In this document: piece after piece, positions 1-8,893 of the stretch
Position numbering within the stretch: the stretch's first letter is position 1
Layout of the letters: the number at the start of each line of letters is the position of its first letter
Assembly: GCA_963712765.1 (NCBI GenBank)
Contig: CAVQIX010000003.1
Span: forward strand, 434,001-498,000
Source: CAXMST01 sp963712765
GTDB lineage: Bacteria; Actinomycetota; Thermoleophilia; Solirubrobacterales; 70-9
Length of the DNA stretch: 64,000 nt
Reading direction: 5' to 3'
Translations under genes and position numbers: made by a program
The notes under the pieces: model-generated
What the model was told of the DNA's origin: nothing
Database searches by the model: none
The model's input: the letters and a program-made list of their open reading frames with translations, nothing else

Positions 1-24
1 CGCTCCCTGTAGCCTGTCGTCCCG

Positions 25-300
25 ATGCCGACCGTGAAGATCCCACCAGTCCTGCGGTCCCAGACCGGGGGCGACTCCGAGGTGACTGTCGGCGGAGCCG
101 ACGTGGGCGAGGTCCTGCGTGGCCTCGCCTCCCAACACCCCGGCACCGACAAGCAGTTGTTCGCCTCCGACGGCGAGCTCAACCGCTACGTGAACATCTA
201 CCTCAATGACGAGGATGTGCGCGTCCTCGACGGTCTCGCCACCTCGGTCGGTGACGGCGACACGATCGTGATCCTGCCCGCCATGGCGGGCGGCCGCTGA
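25..300 (+). CDS. cysO: CysO-like sulfur-carrier protein (MoaD/ThiS family)
   Basis: Predicted ubiquitin-like sulfur carrier, 91 aa. In Mycobacterium tuberculosis CysO is charged as a C-terminal thiocarboxylate and passes its sulfur to O-phosphoserine on CysM; the JAMM protease Mec+ then frees cysteine. Seen here are the internal stretch YVNIYLNDEDVR and the ending ILPAMAGGR, both very close to the CysO signature. The Gly-Gly pair is followed by one Arg (codon CGC before the stop), so the tail would need trimming before activation. The gene stands alone at the window edge; cysM and mec lie about 9.6 kb further on, same strand. A MoaD or ThiS role is the alternative, but the CysO signature is the better match. 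Confidence 0.85.
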   Translation: MPTVKIPPVLRSQTGGDSEVTVGGADVGEVLRGLASQHPGTDKQLFASDGELNRYVNIYLNDEDVRVLDGLATSVGDGDTIVILPAMAGGR

Positions 301-310
301 ACCGGCCGCG

Positions 311-1402
311 CTAGTCCGGCTCGCCGCCGGCAAGGGCCGCGTACTCGACCCACGAAGGCTTGGCGTCGAGATCGCTGTCGACCAGGCCGGCTGAACGGCA
401 CCAGCCGCAAAGGCCCGGCGCTCCCTGGTCGGCCGGGTCGCGCCAGGTGTACCAGAGCGCTCCCTCGATTCCCCAGGCCTCGCGTTCGGCGAGCAGCATC
501 TCGTAGGTTTGGGCGAGCAGCTCTGCCTGTTCCTCGGGCGTCTTCGAGAGCCCGCTTCCCTGCGCCGGATCGGATCCCCAACCGATCTCCGTGACCCACA
601 TTCCGGTCGACTCGGCCCCCGCCCGGTCGACGATGCGGCGGGTGCGCTCCAGCTGGGTGCGAACCGACTCGATGTCGGGTCCGTAGGGGTGGATCCCGAC
701 GTAGTCGACCGCCTTCAGCACGGACGGCTCGGCGAACAGGCGCCGGAGGAAATCGAACGACCCGATCGCGCCCTCGCCCGCCGGCGTCGCGAACATACCG
801 GCGCTGATCAGCAGCGCTCCGGGGTCGCCACGGCGCAGGGCCCGGTCGGCGACCCGGAGCAGCGTCGCGTAGTCGTCGGGGGAGGGCCTGGGACTCCAGA
901 ACGAGGGGCCGTTGACCTCGTTCCAGATCTCCCAGGCCCGTACGGGCTGGGGTTCGAGGTCGGGATTGGTGCGCCCGAGGACCTCCCACAGAGCGCCTTC
1001 CGGCCCGTATCGGGCTGCGGCCGCGGCGAGGAAACGGTCGAAGGCGCGAAGGGCGCGATCGGAGAGGGTCGGAGGCTGGATCACGAGGTCGGCGTAGAAG
1101 GGTGGCGTCGCGAATACGTAGGGAAGCGGCCTGATGCCGTTCGCGGCGAGCCGCTCGATCAGGTCATCGGGCGCGGTCCAGTCGTACTCACCCTCGCGGC
1201 GCTCGATCTGCGCCCAGGAGAGGATCATGTGGTAACTCTCGACGCCCCCTGCCGCCATGCGGGCGAGGTCAGCTCCGGTCGGGGCCGCCTGCGGCGCGAC
1301 TCCGAAGAAGCCCTGCGGAGGCTCCGGCCGATCGTCGGATCCGCAGGCCGACAGGCCGAGGCAGACGCTGATCAGCAGCGCCGCGCCGGCTCGCAGATTC
1401 AC
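311..1402 (-). CDS. Lipoprotein glycoside hydrolase (GH-A clan, GH39/GH5-like)
   Basis: Secreted lipoprotein of 363 aa. The N-terminus is a lipoprotein signal ending in the lipobox LSAC at about residue 20. The body reads as a TIM-barrel glycosidase of clan GH-A: WEIWNEVNG (mid-protein) carries the Asn-Glu acid/base pair and VTEIGWGSD the likely nucleophile Glu. The substrate cannot be read from the sequence. Its start codon overlaps the stop of the upstream small gene (positions 1399-1402), so the two are translationally coupled. Facing polysaccharide-synthesis genes on the other strand suggests a role in trimming surface glycans; that is inference. Confidence 0.75.
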   Translation of the reverse strand: MNLRAGAALLISVCLGLSACGSDDRPEPPQGFFGVAPQAAPTGADLARMAAGGVESYHMILSWAQIERREGEYDWTAPDDLIERLAANGIRPLPYVFATPPFYADLVIQPPTLSDRALRAFDRFLAAAAARYGPEGALWEVLGRTNPDLEPQPVRAWEIWNEVNGPSFWSPRPSPDDYATLLRVADRALRRGDPGALLISAGMFATPAGEGAIGSFDFLRRLFAEPSVLKAVDYVGIHPYGPDIESVRTQLERTRRIVDRAGAESTGMWVTEIGWGSDPAQGSGLSKTPEEQAELLAQTYEMLLAEREAWGIEGALWYTWRDPADQGAPGLCGWCRSAGLVDSDLDAKPSWVEYAALAGGEPD

Positions 1403-1740
1403 CGCCCTCGACCCGGAGCCCGGGTCGCGAGCCAGATCCCGGCGGCGAGTGAAGCGACCAATGCGAGGCCGACCGGGGAGGCGACGGCGGAGGCGATCGA
1501 GCCCAGCAACGGCTGCGGAGGCTCCTGCTCGCCAACGACGCCGACCGGTCCCGCGTCGCGGCCCCGTAGCGTGATCGGGTTTGGGCCGCGGCTGCCCACC
1601 CGGTCGACGCCGGGGAGGGTGAGAACGTACTCCTCGACCGCAGCCGGGCCGGCGCCCGCCGCGGGGCCCGGGGCTGCGGCGAGCGCAGCGGCCAAGAGGA
1701 CGCCGAGCAACACCGATCTACACTTCATCCCGCGCGCCAT
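1399..1740 (-). CDS. Small exported, C-terminally membrane-anchored protein
   Basis: Not recognised as a named family, 113 aa. Visible parts are an Ala/Leu-rich signal peptide (about residues 8-30), a short extracytoplasmic segment that includes YVLTLPGVDRVG, and a C-terminal hydrophobic helix followed by a basic tail ATRAPGRGR. The layout is that of a type I membrane protein with a very small ectodomain. It is the first gene of a two-gene minus-strand operon with the glycosidase lipoprotein (4-base overlap). The next gene begins 20 bases away on the opposite strand, so both promoters must lie in or near the coding ends. Confidence 0.6.
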   Translation of the reverse strand: MARGMKCRSVLLGVLLAAALAAAPGPAAGAGPAAVEEYVLTLPGVDRVGSRGPNPITLRGRDAGPVGVVGEQEPPQPLLGSIASAVASPVGLALVASLAAGIWLATRAPGRGR

Positions 1741-1760
1741 CGAGTCTCGGGAACAGAGTA

Positions 1761-3714
1761 GTGGGTGCGAGAGCGATGCAGGTCAAAGTGATTCTCCAGC
1801 CCACGATCATGCTCCCCGTCGCGGGCGCTCTGATCGCGCTCGCGCTCGCCGACGGCGGCTTCTCATCGCAGAGCGTCGGCGTCGCGACCGCCGCGATCTG
1901 GCTCCTGCTCGCCGGCGCAGTCACGGGAGGCTGGTTGCGACTGGGTGACCTGGCGGGTCCGCTCGCGGCTGGAGCGGCCCTGCTCGCCCTGATCGCTGCC
2001 TGGACTGCGCTCTCGATCGGCTGGGCGGGAGATGACGGCGCCGCCTTCGCAGATCTGGTCCGCGCGCTGATGTACCTCGGGGCCTTCCTCCTCGTCGGCC
2101 TCTCGGCCCGGCGTGGGAGCGGACCCTCCTGGCTGGCTGGAATCGCGCTGGGCGGTTCGGCGGTGGCGGTGATCGCGGTGCTCGCCCGCCTCGCCGGGCT
2201 GGGGGTCGATCAGGCGCTCGCGGTCGAGATCCCCGCAGCCGCCGAGCGGCTCAGCTTCCCACTCGGGTACTGGAACGCGCTCGGCTACCTGATGGCGATG
2301 ACGCTGGTGGCGCAGGGCTGGGTAGCGGTCAACGCTCCCGGGCAGTTGGGCAGGTTCGCCGCCGCGGCCTCCGTTCCCGTCGTCCTCGCCCTCTTCCTCA
2401 CCTCCTCGCGCGGCGCGCTGCTGGCGGCCGTGATCGGGCTGGTGTTGCTCGGGTGGGCCTGCGCGCGGCGCGAGCGGCTCTGGCAGGTCACGGTCGCAGT
2501 GGTGCCCGTCTGGGTCCTCCTGGTCGGGATCACCGCCGTGCTCCGCTCCGACCTCGATCCGTTCGCGGGGGTGACCGTGGCGGGGGTCTTGATCGCCGCG
2601 GCCCTCGCGGCGTCCTTCGCCTTCGTGTATGTCGTGCTCGACGGCTCCCACGCACACGGCGGCGGCCTGCGCTCGTGGCTCGGGGCGCACGCACGACCGA
2701 TCCTCGCCGCGGTGGTGATAGGGGCGGTCGCGGTCGGGGTCCTCGCGGGCCCAAGCTCGTTCATCGGCGACTTCCGCACCGAGCGTGGCGGCGGTGAGAT
2801 AGCGACCACGACCGACGCGCTGGTCTCGGGCTCGGGCCGGTCCGAATTCTGGGGCGCCGCGCTCTCGGCGTTCGGCGAGGATCCGGTGCGGGGCCTCGGC
2901 GCCGGTGGCTTCGAGAACTACTGGAACGCCAATGGAGACATCCAGGTACCGATCCGAAACGCGCACTCCGCGCCGCTGGAGACCCTGGCCGAGCTCGGGC
3001 TGGTCGGGGGCCTCGCGCTGCTCGGGCTCCTCGCTGTCGCGGTTGGCGGCCTGGTCGGCTCCGCGCGGGCCTCGCGCGCCGGTCATCGGGGGATGCTGGG
3101 GGCGTTCGCCGGTATCGGCGCGGCCGGCGTGGTGGCCGTCTCGCTGGACTGGACCTGGCAGATGACGGCCTCTGCGGCACCGCTCCTGATCGTGATCGCG
3201 GTCGCCTGCGCGGCCGCCCTGCGGCCCGACCGAGACGGCCGCGAGATCACCGGGCCGCAGGAGGCGAGCCGCGCCGATACCGAGCGGCCTCAGCCGACTG
3301 CCGGCCGGGCTCAGCGGCGCTCTGCTCGCGGCCGGGACGCTCGCCGCGGTCTGGGCCGGGTCCGTCCTGGCCCTCACCGCGGTCCAGCTCGACAGAAGCG
3401 AGTCGCGACTGGCACGGGGCGATCTCCCGGGCGCCGCGAAGGCCGCGCTGTCGGCGACCCGGCTGCAACCCTGGAGCGCCGAGCCAAGCCTGGCGCTGGC
3501 CACGGTCGAGCAGACCGGGTCCAACCTGGAGGCCGCGCGCCGCAGGGCGGAGGAGGCGGCCCGTCTGTCGCCCGATGACTTCCGCCCCTGGTCACTGCTG
3601 TCGACGATCCACGGCGACCTCGGCCACCTCGCGGTCTCCCGCGCCTACGCCCAACGTGCCGAGCTCACCGGTGGGGCCGTGCTCGATGAGCCCGCCAACT
3701 TCCTCGGTCGGTGA
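1761..3714 (+). CDS. O-antigen-ligase/Wzy-like membrane protein with broken C-terminal frame
   Basis: Multi-pass inner-membrane protein of the O-antigen ligase/polymerase family, expected to join or polymerise lipid-linked glycans at the outer face of the membrane. About 12 hydrophobic segments are visible, and the large loop before the last helices contains the family-like stretch GRSEFWGAALSAF. The starting frame continues to a stop at 3576-3578, but after about position 3230 it becomes Arg/Pro/Gly-rich and loses protein character. A second frame from about 3250 to the TGA at 3712-3714 encodes a helix (GALLAAGTLAAVWAGSVLAL) and a TPR-like tail (SRLARGDLPGAAKAALS), the usual end of this family. 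That frame has no start codon of its own, so I read one gene with a frameshift. Start is GTG 1761 or ATG 1776. Confidence 0.7.
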
Positions 3715-3778
3715 GCGCGCTGGCCGATTGGCCCCCACCGGGTTATCCTGACCCGAGCAGGGTAATTCGTCCGGGAAT

Positions 3779-5242
3779 GTGAACTTGAACGAGGCTGTAA
3801 GCGAATCCGCTGTGGCCGTCGGCCATGGCGACGATCAGACGCCGACTGGCGCCGCGGTGCCGTCGAGCGAGCACCGCCGGGCGATCCGCGCGGCGGTCCG
3901 CGGTCGCCGCCAACGCGATGCCCGCCGCCGCCGGATGCTCGCCGGCGCCGATCTGATCGCGGTTCTGCTCGCCGCCCTGATCCCGGTTTCGGCGACCGGG
4001 TCTCCCTGGGCGCTCGCTTTCGCCCCCTTGTGGATCCTCGCCGCAAAGCTGTTCGGCCTCTATGACCGAGACCACCGCGCCCTCCGCCACCTGACTGCCG
4101 ATGAGGTCCCGGCGATCATCGCCTGGGCGGCGACGACCACCGCCGGCCTCGCATTGCTGCTCCCGCTGACCCCGGCCGAGTCGATCGGAGGGGGTCTCGC
4201 CGCCGCTCTACACCTCATCGTCGCTGCGCTGGCCGCTATCACGCTGCGCTCGCTGGCTCGCAAGCTCTGGTGGATATGGACGCCGCCCGAGACCGTGGGA
4301 CTGATCGGAGACGGCCCGGCGCTGGAGTCGATGCGTCGCAAGTTCGGCCTGTTCCGCGACATGCACTTCGAACTCGCCGTCGAACACCTGGTCGAGGACC
4401 TCGGCAACGGGGGGGAGCGGAGCGAGGTGTTGCTCGGGCTGGCCGACAGCGTCGACCGGATCGTGGTCGCGACCAGCAACGTCGACACCGACATGATCGC
4501 CGAGCTGAACGCGATATGCCGCAAGCGGCAGGTGAAGTTGAGCGTGGTCTCGCCGCTGCGTGGCAAGGCGCTGCCTTCGCTGCAGATCTCACAGCTCGCC
4601 GACCTGCCGATCCTCGAGTACAGCACCTGGGACGCATCGCGATCCTCGCTGCTGCTCAAGCGAGCTTTCGACGTGCTCGCATCCGGCCTGGGGCTGCTGA
4701 TCCTGGCGCCGATCCTGCCGATCATTGCGATCGCGATCAAGCTCGACGGCCGCGGGCCGATCTTCTTCTCCCAGGTTCGTGCGGGCCTCGGGGCCCGGCC
4801 GTTCCGCATCTACAAGTTCCGGACGATGGCGACCGATGCCGAGCAGAAGCTCGATGAGGTCGTCGACCTCGATCAGCTCCAGGATCCGATGTTCAAGCTC
4901 CGCGAGGATCCGCGGGTGACGCGGGTCGGACACGTCCTTCGGAGGCTAAGCCTCGACGAGCTGCCGCAGCTCTTCAACGTCCTGCTCGGGGAGATGAGCA
5001 TCGTCGGGCCACGGCCCGAGCAGGTCGAGATCGTCGCCCGCTACTCGTCCGAGGACCGTTTCCGGCTCACGGTCAAGCCCGGGATCACCGGTCCGATGCA
5101 GATCTTCGGGCGGGGTGAGCTCACCTTTGCCGAACGGCTCGCGGTCGAGCTCGAGTACGTCGAGAATCCCTCGCTGAGCCGCGATCTGCGGATCCTCCTG
5201 CACACGGTTCCCGCGGTGCTGCGCGGGACCGGCGCGTTCTGA
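3779..5242 (+). CDS. Polyprenyl-phosphate sugar-phosphate transferase (WcaJ/PssY-like)
   Basis: Initiating transferase for exopolysaccharide or O-unit synthesis, 487 aa; it moves a sugar-1-phosphate from a nucleotide sugar to undecaprenyl phosphate. The N-terminal half has several membrane helices (about residues 55-170), followed by a soluble nucleotide-binding-like region. The C-terminal 200 residues are a classical bacterial sugar transferase domain: KRAFDVLASGLGLL helix, IYKFRTM, RRLSLDELPQLFNVL, GEMSIVGPRPEQ and VKPGITGP. The start is GTG 3779. The next glycosyltransferase follows with overlapping stop and start, and the polymerase-like gene lies 64 bases upstream, so this is a glycan assembly operon. 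Confidence 0.9.
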   Translation: MNLNEAVSESAVAVGHGDDQTPTGAAVPSSEHRRAIRAAVRGRRQRDARRRRMLAGADLIAVLLAALIPVSATGSPWALAFAPLWILAAKLFGLYDRDHRALRHLTADEVPAIIAWAATTTAGLALLLPLTPAESIGGGLAAALHLIVAALAAITLRSLARKLWWIWTPPETVGLIGDGPALESMRRKFGLFRDMHFELAVEHLVEDLGNGGERSEVLLGLADSVDRIVVATSNVDTDMIAELNAICRKRQVKLSVVSPLRGKALPSLQISQLADLPILEYSTWDASRSSLLLKRAFDVLASGLGLLILAPILPIIAIAIKLDGRGPIFFSQVRAGLGARPFRIYKFRTMATDAEQKLDEVVDLDQLQDPMFKLREDPRVTRVGHVLRRLSLDELPQLFNVLLGEMSIVGPRPEQVEIVARYSSEDRFRLTVKPGITGPMQIFGRGELTFAERLAVELEYVENPSLSRDLRILLHTVPAVLRGTGAF

Positions 5243-6210
5243 GCTCGCCGCCGACAGTCATCGTCCCCTCGACGGGGCCGGCCTCGCGGCTGCGACGGCT
5301 GCTCGATTCGCTCGCCTCGCAGACGGTCGAGCACGAGGCGTTGGTGGTCGACAACGGCTCCGCCGGCTCCGGGGTGAGTGATCTCTGCGCGGAATATCAC
5401 TTCGCCGAGCCAATCCGCCTCGAGAGTAACCGCGGCTTCTCAGAGCCGGTCAACACCGCCGCTCGGCGAGCCTCGGGTGAGGTCCTCGTCCTGATCAACG
5501 ACGACTGCGTCTGCGATCCCGAGTTCGTGGAGCGGATCGCCGAGCCGATCGACGCCGGCTCCGGTGTGGTGATGGCTGCGGGCGTGCTGCGCAACATCGA
5601 CGATCCGAGCCTGATCGATACCGCCGGGATGGAGCTCGACCGGACATTGCTGGTCTACGAGTACCTGAACGGCCTACCGCTCAGCGCGCTCGAGGGGGCG
5701 GCCGATCCGATCGGGCCCTCGGCTGCCGCGGCCGCATTCGACAAGCACGCGTTCAACGAGCTCGGCGGCTTCGACGAACGGATCTTCGCCTACTGGGAGG
5801 ACGTCGACCTCGTGCTGCGGCTCTGCGAGGCGGGCGGCCGCTGTCGGCTCGCCCCGGGTGCGCGCGGCACGCACGAGCATTCGGCGACGCTGGGCTCAGG
5901 CTCGACGGCGAAGAACCGCTTGATGGGCTTCGGCCGTGGCTACGTGTTGCGGAAGTGGCGAGTCGTCACCCCGCGCACCCTGCTGCCGGTGCTCGGCCGC
6001 GAGCTCGTCCTGATCGGCGGCCAGATCGCGATCGATCGAACCGTGAGCGGTTTGCCGGCGCGGATCAGCGGCTGGCGGGCAGCGGAGCCGACCCACAGCG
6101 CCCCGGCCGTGGTCGCCGAGCGTGGCCGCGGCGACAGCTTCCTCGGCACCCTGAGGCGACGCCTCGAGCGACGCAGGAGGATGGCGCGGGGCGGGGCCGC
6201 GTCCGGTTAG
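5239..6210 (+). CDS. Family 2 glycosyltransferase (probable CTG start)
   Basis: GT-A fold glycosyltransferase that adds a sugar from a nucleotide donor during surface-glycan synthesis. Motifs seen are VVDNGSAGSG (nucleotide site), VLINDDC (metal-binding DxD region) and YWEDVDLVLRL (acceptor/catalytic region), typical of the rhamnosyltransferase branch. The first annotatable start is TTG 5341, but the frame is open and clearly coding upstream: the first beta strand reads TVIVPSTGPASRLRRLLDSL. The only start-like codon covering it is CTG 5239, which overlaps the TGA of the preceding gene (5240-5242), hence the chosen start. The end overlaps the convergent gene by 4 bases. Confidence 0.8.
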   Translation: MSSPPTVIVPSTGPASRLRRLLDSLASQTVEHEALVVDNGSAGSGVSDLCAEYHFAEPIRLESNRGFSEPVNTAARRASGEVLVLINDDCVCDPEFVERIAEPIDAGSGVVMAAGVLRNIDDPSLIDTAGMELDRTLLVYEYLNGLPLSALEGAADPIGPSAAAAAFDKHAFNELGGFDERIFAYWEDVDLVLRLCEAGGRCRLAPGARGTHEHSATLGSGSTAKNRLMGFGRGYVLRKWRVVTPRTLLPVLGRELVLIGGQIAIDRTVSGLPARISGWRAAEPTHSAPAVVAERGRGDSFLGTLRRRLERRRRMARGGAASG

Positions 6211-7070
6211 CCGCGGGACAGCGCCCCGGAGATCAGCGAGAGGCCGAGCTTGACCCCGATGCCGAGGTAGATGAGGGCGTTGAAGGGCGCTGATCGGCTC
6301 GTCGAGTAGTGATTTCGGTAGAAGCGACCCATGCCTCGGTGGAAGGCGATCCGCAGGCGGGCGCTCCGGCGTCCTCCGGTCGTGCCTCCCTTGGTGTGTA
6401 CCGCGCGTACGGAGGGCTCGTACAGGGTCTTCCAGCCTGCCTCGCGCAGGCGCCAGTTGAGGTCGAGATCCTCCATGTACATCCAGTAGGCCTCGTCGAA
6501 GCCCCTGATCTCCTCGAAGGCGGAACGCCGCAGGAGCATGAAGGCTCCGTTTACGGCGTCGACCTCGCCGCGCTCGACCTCGGTTGCCCGGTAGGCGGCG
6601 AGCCGGCCACCGCTGAGGCGACGGCCTATGCCGGTGAAGTGACCGAGGGCGCTGAGAGGTGTCGGAAAGCCACGGCGGGAGGCGTGGTCGAAGGTCCCGT
6701 CCTCCTGGTACAGCGCGCACCCCGAGCACCCCGCGTCGGGATGGGCCTCCATCAGCTCGACCAGAGTGGCGAGCGTGTCGGCCTCAACCGCCGCGTCGGG
6801 ATTGAGCGCCAGGATGTAGGGGGCCTCGCCGCCGGCGGCGCCGCGGTTCGTCGCGGCGCCGAACCCGATGTTGACCGCCTGCGCAAGCAGGCGTACCTCG
6901 GGGTACTCCCGGGAGACCATCTCCGCGGTTCCATCTCCGCTCGCGTTGTCGACCACCGTCACCGTCATTCCCCCGGGCGCCGGATGAGCCTGCAGCGAAT
7001 CGAGGCAGCGCCCGAGCAGGTCCTGCGACCTGAAGGAGACGATCACCACATCGACGACAGCTGAACTCAC
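6207..7070 (-). CDS. Family 2 glycosyltransferase, rhamnosyltransferase-like
   Basis: Cytoplasmic GT-A fold glycosyltransferase of 287 aa with a likely membrane-associated C-terminal helix. Motifs: VIVSFRSQDLL at the N-terminus, VVDNASGDGTAEMV, ILALNPDAAVE (DxD-like), AVNGAFMLLRRSAFEEIRGF and YMEDLDLNWRLREAGW. The order and spacing match WbbL-type rhamnosyltransferases. Start ATG 7070 is preceded by a 130-base region without genes. It is convergent with the previous glycosyltransferase, sharing 4 bases at their stops. The donor sugar cannot be told from sequence alone. Confidence 0.85.
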   Translation of the reverse strand: MSSAVVDVVIVSFRSQDLLGRCLDSLQAHPAPGGMTVTVVDNASGDGTAEMVSREYPEVRLLAQAVNIGFGAATNRGAAGGEAPYILALNPDAAVEADTLATLVELMEAHPDAGCSGCALYQEDGTFDHASRRGFPTPLSALGHFTGIGRRLSGGRLAAYRATEVERGEVDAVNGAFMLLRRSAFEEIRGFDEAYWMYMEDLDLNWRLREAGWKTLYEPSVRAVHTKGGTTGGRRSARLRIAFHRGMGRFYRNHYSTSRSAPFNALIYLGIGVKLGLSLISGALSRG

Positions 7071-7200
7071 GCGGCGAAAGCTAGATGAACGGGGTGTGAG
7101 CTTGGGGGGAGTGCTCGTGTCGGGGGTGGCGGTTGCTTATCGGTAGCGCCCGCCGCCGCCCACTTCTCGCCGCTGGCTCGCAGGGGCCGCGACCTCGGAG

Positions 7201-7980
7201 CTAATGCTCGAGAACCAACCCGAGGAACTTCTTCGTGCGCTCCCCCTGGGGATTGCCGAGAACGTCTCGGGGAGCGCCCTGCTCGACGACGATGCCGTCG
7301 TCCATGAAGACGACCCGGTCGGCGACCCCGCTGGCGAAGCCCATCTCGTGGGTGACGACGATCATCGTCATGCCCTCCCGGGCGAGCTCGGTCATCACGT
7401 CGAGCACCTCCTTGACGAGCTCGGGATCGAGGGCGCTGGTGACCTCGTCGAAGAGCATCACGTGTGGGTCCATCGCCAGTGCCCGGGCGATCGCAACGCG
7501 CTGTTGCTGACCGCCGGAGAGGCGCTCGGGGTATTCGGTGAGCTTCTCCGACATCCCGACCCGATCGAGCAGCTCCTCGGCTCGCCGCCGGCCCTCCGCC
7601 GACTTGCGGCCCAGCACGGTCTCGGGGGCGAGCATCACGTTCTCGATCGCGTTCTTGTGGGGGAACAGGTTGAACTGCTGGAAGACCATCCCGACCCTGC
7701 GGCGGACGAAGTCGAGACCCTCCTCGAAGTCTGCGTGGGTGATGTTGGTGCCCTCCAGCGAGATGCTGCCGGCCTCCGGCGGGGCCAGCAGGTTGATGCA
7801 GCGCAGCAGCGTGCTCTTGCCCGAGCCGCTGGGACCGATCACGCAGACGACCTCGCCCTTGTTGACGTCCAGGTCGACGCCGTTGATCACCCGAAGCTCA
7901 CCGAAGCGCTTCTCCACGCCCCTGAGCTCGAGGATCGGGCCCGAGTGGGCTTCCGCTCGCTTTGCCGCTTTGTCGCTCAT
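7201..7980 (-). CDS. glnQ: Polar amino-acid ABC transporter ATP-binding protein (GlnQ/HisP type)
   Basis: Cytoplasmic ATPase of an ABC importer, 259 aa. Walker A is GPSGSGKST, the Q-loop region reads GMVFQQFNLF, the signature is LSGGQQQR, Walker B is VMLFDEVTSALD and the H-loop is VVTHEMGFA. The phrase VFQQFNLFPH is characteristic of the polar amino-acid (Gln/His/Arg) subfamily. It is the last gene of a three-gene minus-strand operon with the substrate-binding protein and permease; its ATG overlaps the permease stop (7977-7980). The exact amino acid is not determined. Confidence 0.92.
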   Translation of the reverse strand: MSDKAAKRAEAHSGPILELRGVEKRFGELRVINGVDLDVNKGEVVCVIGPSGSGKSTLLRCINLLAPPEAGSISLEGTNITHADFEEGLDFVRRRVGMVFQQFNLFPHKNAIENVMLAPETVLGRKSAEGRRRAEELLDRVGMSEKLTEYPERLSGGQQQRVAIARALAMDPHVMLFDEVTSALDPELVKEVLDVMTELAREGMTMIVVTHEMGFASGVADRVVFMDDGIVVEQGAPRDVLGNPQGERTKKFLGLVLEH

Positions 7981-8744
7981 GTCGCCCCCCGCTCGTACTG
8001 GGCCTGCTGGCGGGCGATCAGCCAGTCGACGGCGCGTGCCAGCGGGATCGTCACCAGCACGAACAGGATCGCGCCGAGCATCAGCGAGGAAGAGTTGAAC
8101 TCGACCGATTGGATGTCGCGTCCGGCCTGCACCACCTCGGTGAGACCGATCACGCTGACCAGGGTCGTGTCCTTCATCAGTGCGATGTAGTCGTTGAGCA
8201 GCGGCGGGATCACCTTGCGGATTGCCTGGGGGACGATCACGAACCTCATCGTCTTGCCGTAGCTCATCCCCAGCGATCGGGCGGCCTCGGTCTGGCCTCC
8301 AGGCACCGCCTCGATCCCGGCCCGGTAGACCTCAGCCATGTAGGCGCCGTAGGTGAGGGTGATCGCGAAGACGCCGTACCAGAAGGGGGAGGGCTGGCCG
8401 AACCACTCCGGGATGCCGAGCCATCGCGGAATCACACCGCCGTCGCCGGTGAGCGGGTCGGTCGCGGCCAGCGCCCCGAGGCTGGTGGAGACGAGGAGGA
8501 TGGTGAGCAGCGCCGGGACGCCGCGGAGCACATCGATGTAGGCGATCGTCGGCCAGCGGACGATCCAGCTGAAACGACCGGGGGTCTGGCGCAGCACCGC
8601 GAGGATCAGGCCCCAGATCAGCGAGAGGATTCCGGCGACGATCGAGAGCTTGATCGTGAACACGAACCCTTCGACGACCTTGTCGAAGTTGCTGGGGTCG
8701 AACATTACCCCGAAGTCGAAGTACTGCTCGAGAATCCTGCTCAT
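7977..8744 (-). CDS. Polar amino-acid ABC transporter permease (HisM/GlnP family)
   Basis: Inner-membrane permease of 255 aa. Several hydrophobic helices are visible, and the EAA loop that contacts the ATPase reads EAARSLGMSYGKTMRFVIVPQA, shown here as its hallmark EAARSLGMS followed by VIVPQAIRKVIPPL. The family motif RGVPALLTI is also present. Only one permease gene occurs in the operon, so a homodimer is expected. It sits between the binding-protein gene (with a strong stem-loop in the 149-base gap) and the ATPase gene (4-base overlap). Confidence 0.92.
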   Translation of the reverse strand: MSRILEQYFDFGVMFDPSNFDKVVEGFVFTIKLSIVAGILSLIWGLILAVLRQTPGRFSWIVRWPTIAYIDVLRGVPALLTILLVSTSLGALAATDPLTGDGGVIPRWLGIPEWFGQPSPFWYGVFAITLTYGAYMAEVYRAGIEAVPGGQTEAARSLGMSYGKTMRFVIVPQAIRKVIPPLLNDYIALMKDTTLVSVIGLTEVVQAGRDIQSVEFNSSSLMLGAILFVLVTIPLARAVDWLIARQQAQYERGAT

Positions 8745-8825
8745 CGCTTACCTCTCCGGCTCGCCTGCTCGGGCCAGCCTATTCCAACACGGGCCGACGC
8801 GCACAGGCACGGAGGCCGGACGTGA

Positions 8826-8850
8826 AACGGGGCGCCGAGGGCGCCCCGTT
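8826..8850 (-). terminator. Intercistronic stem-loop between binding-protein and permease genes
   Basis: Perfect 11-bp inverted repeat: AACGGGGCGCC, loop GAG, GGCGCCCCGTT. Read on the minus strand it ends in TTT. It lies in the gap between the substrate-binding protein gene and the permease gene of the same operon. Such structures in ABC operons commonly act as partial terminators or 3'-end stabilisers that raise the binding protein over the membrane parts; that role is inferred here. Confidence 0.7.
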
Positions 8851-8893
8851 CTCCTCGCCGGGCGCTGGCCCGGCGGCTATCTGTCCAGGCCGA

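Noticed and set aside
1863..3524. Long antisense ORF across the O-antigen-ligase-like gene
   Set aside because: Composition is Arg/Glu/Gly/Asp-rich without motifs; a typical mirror frame in high-GC DNA.
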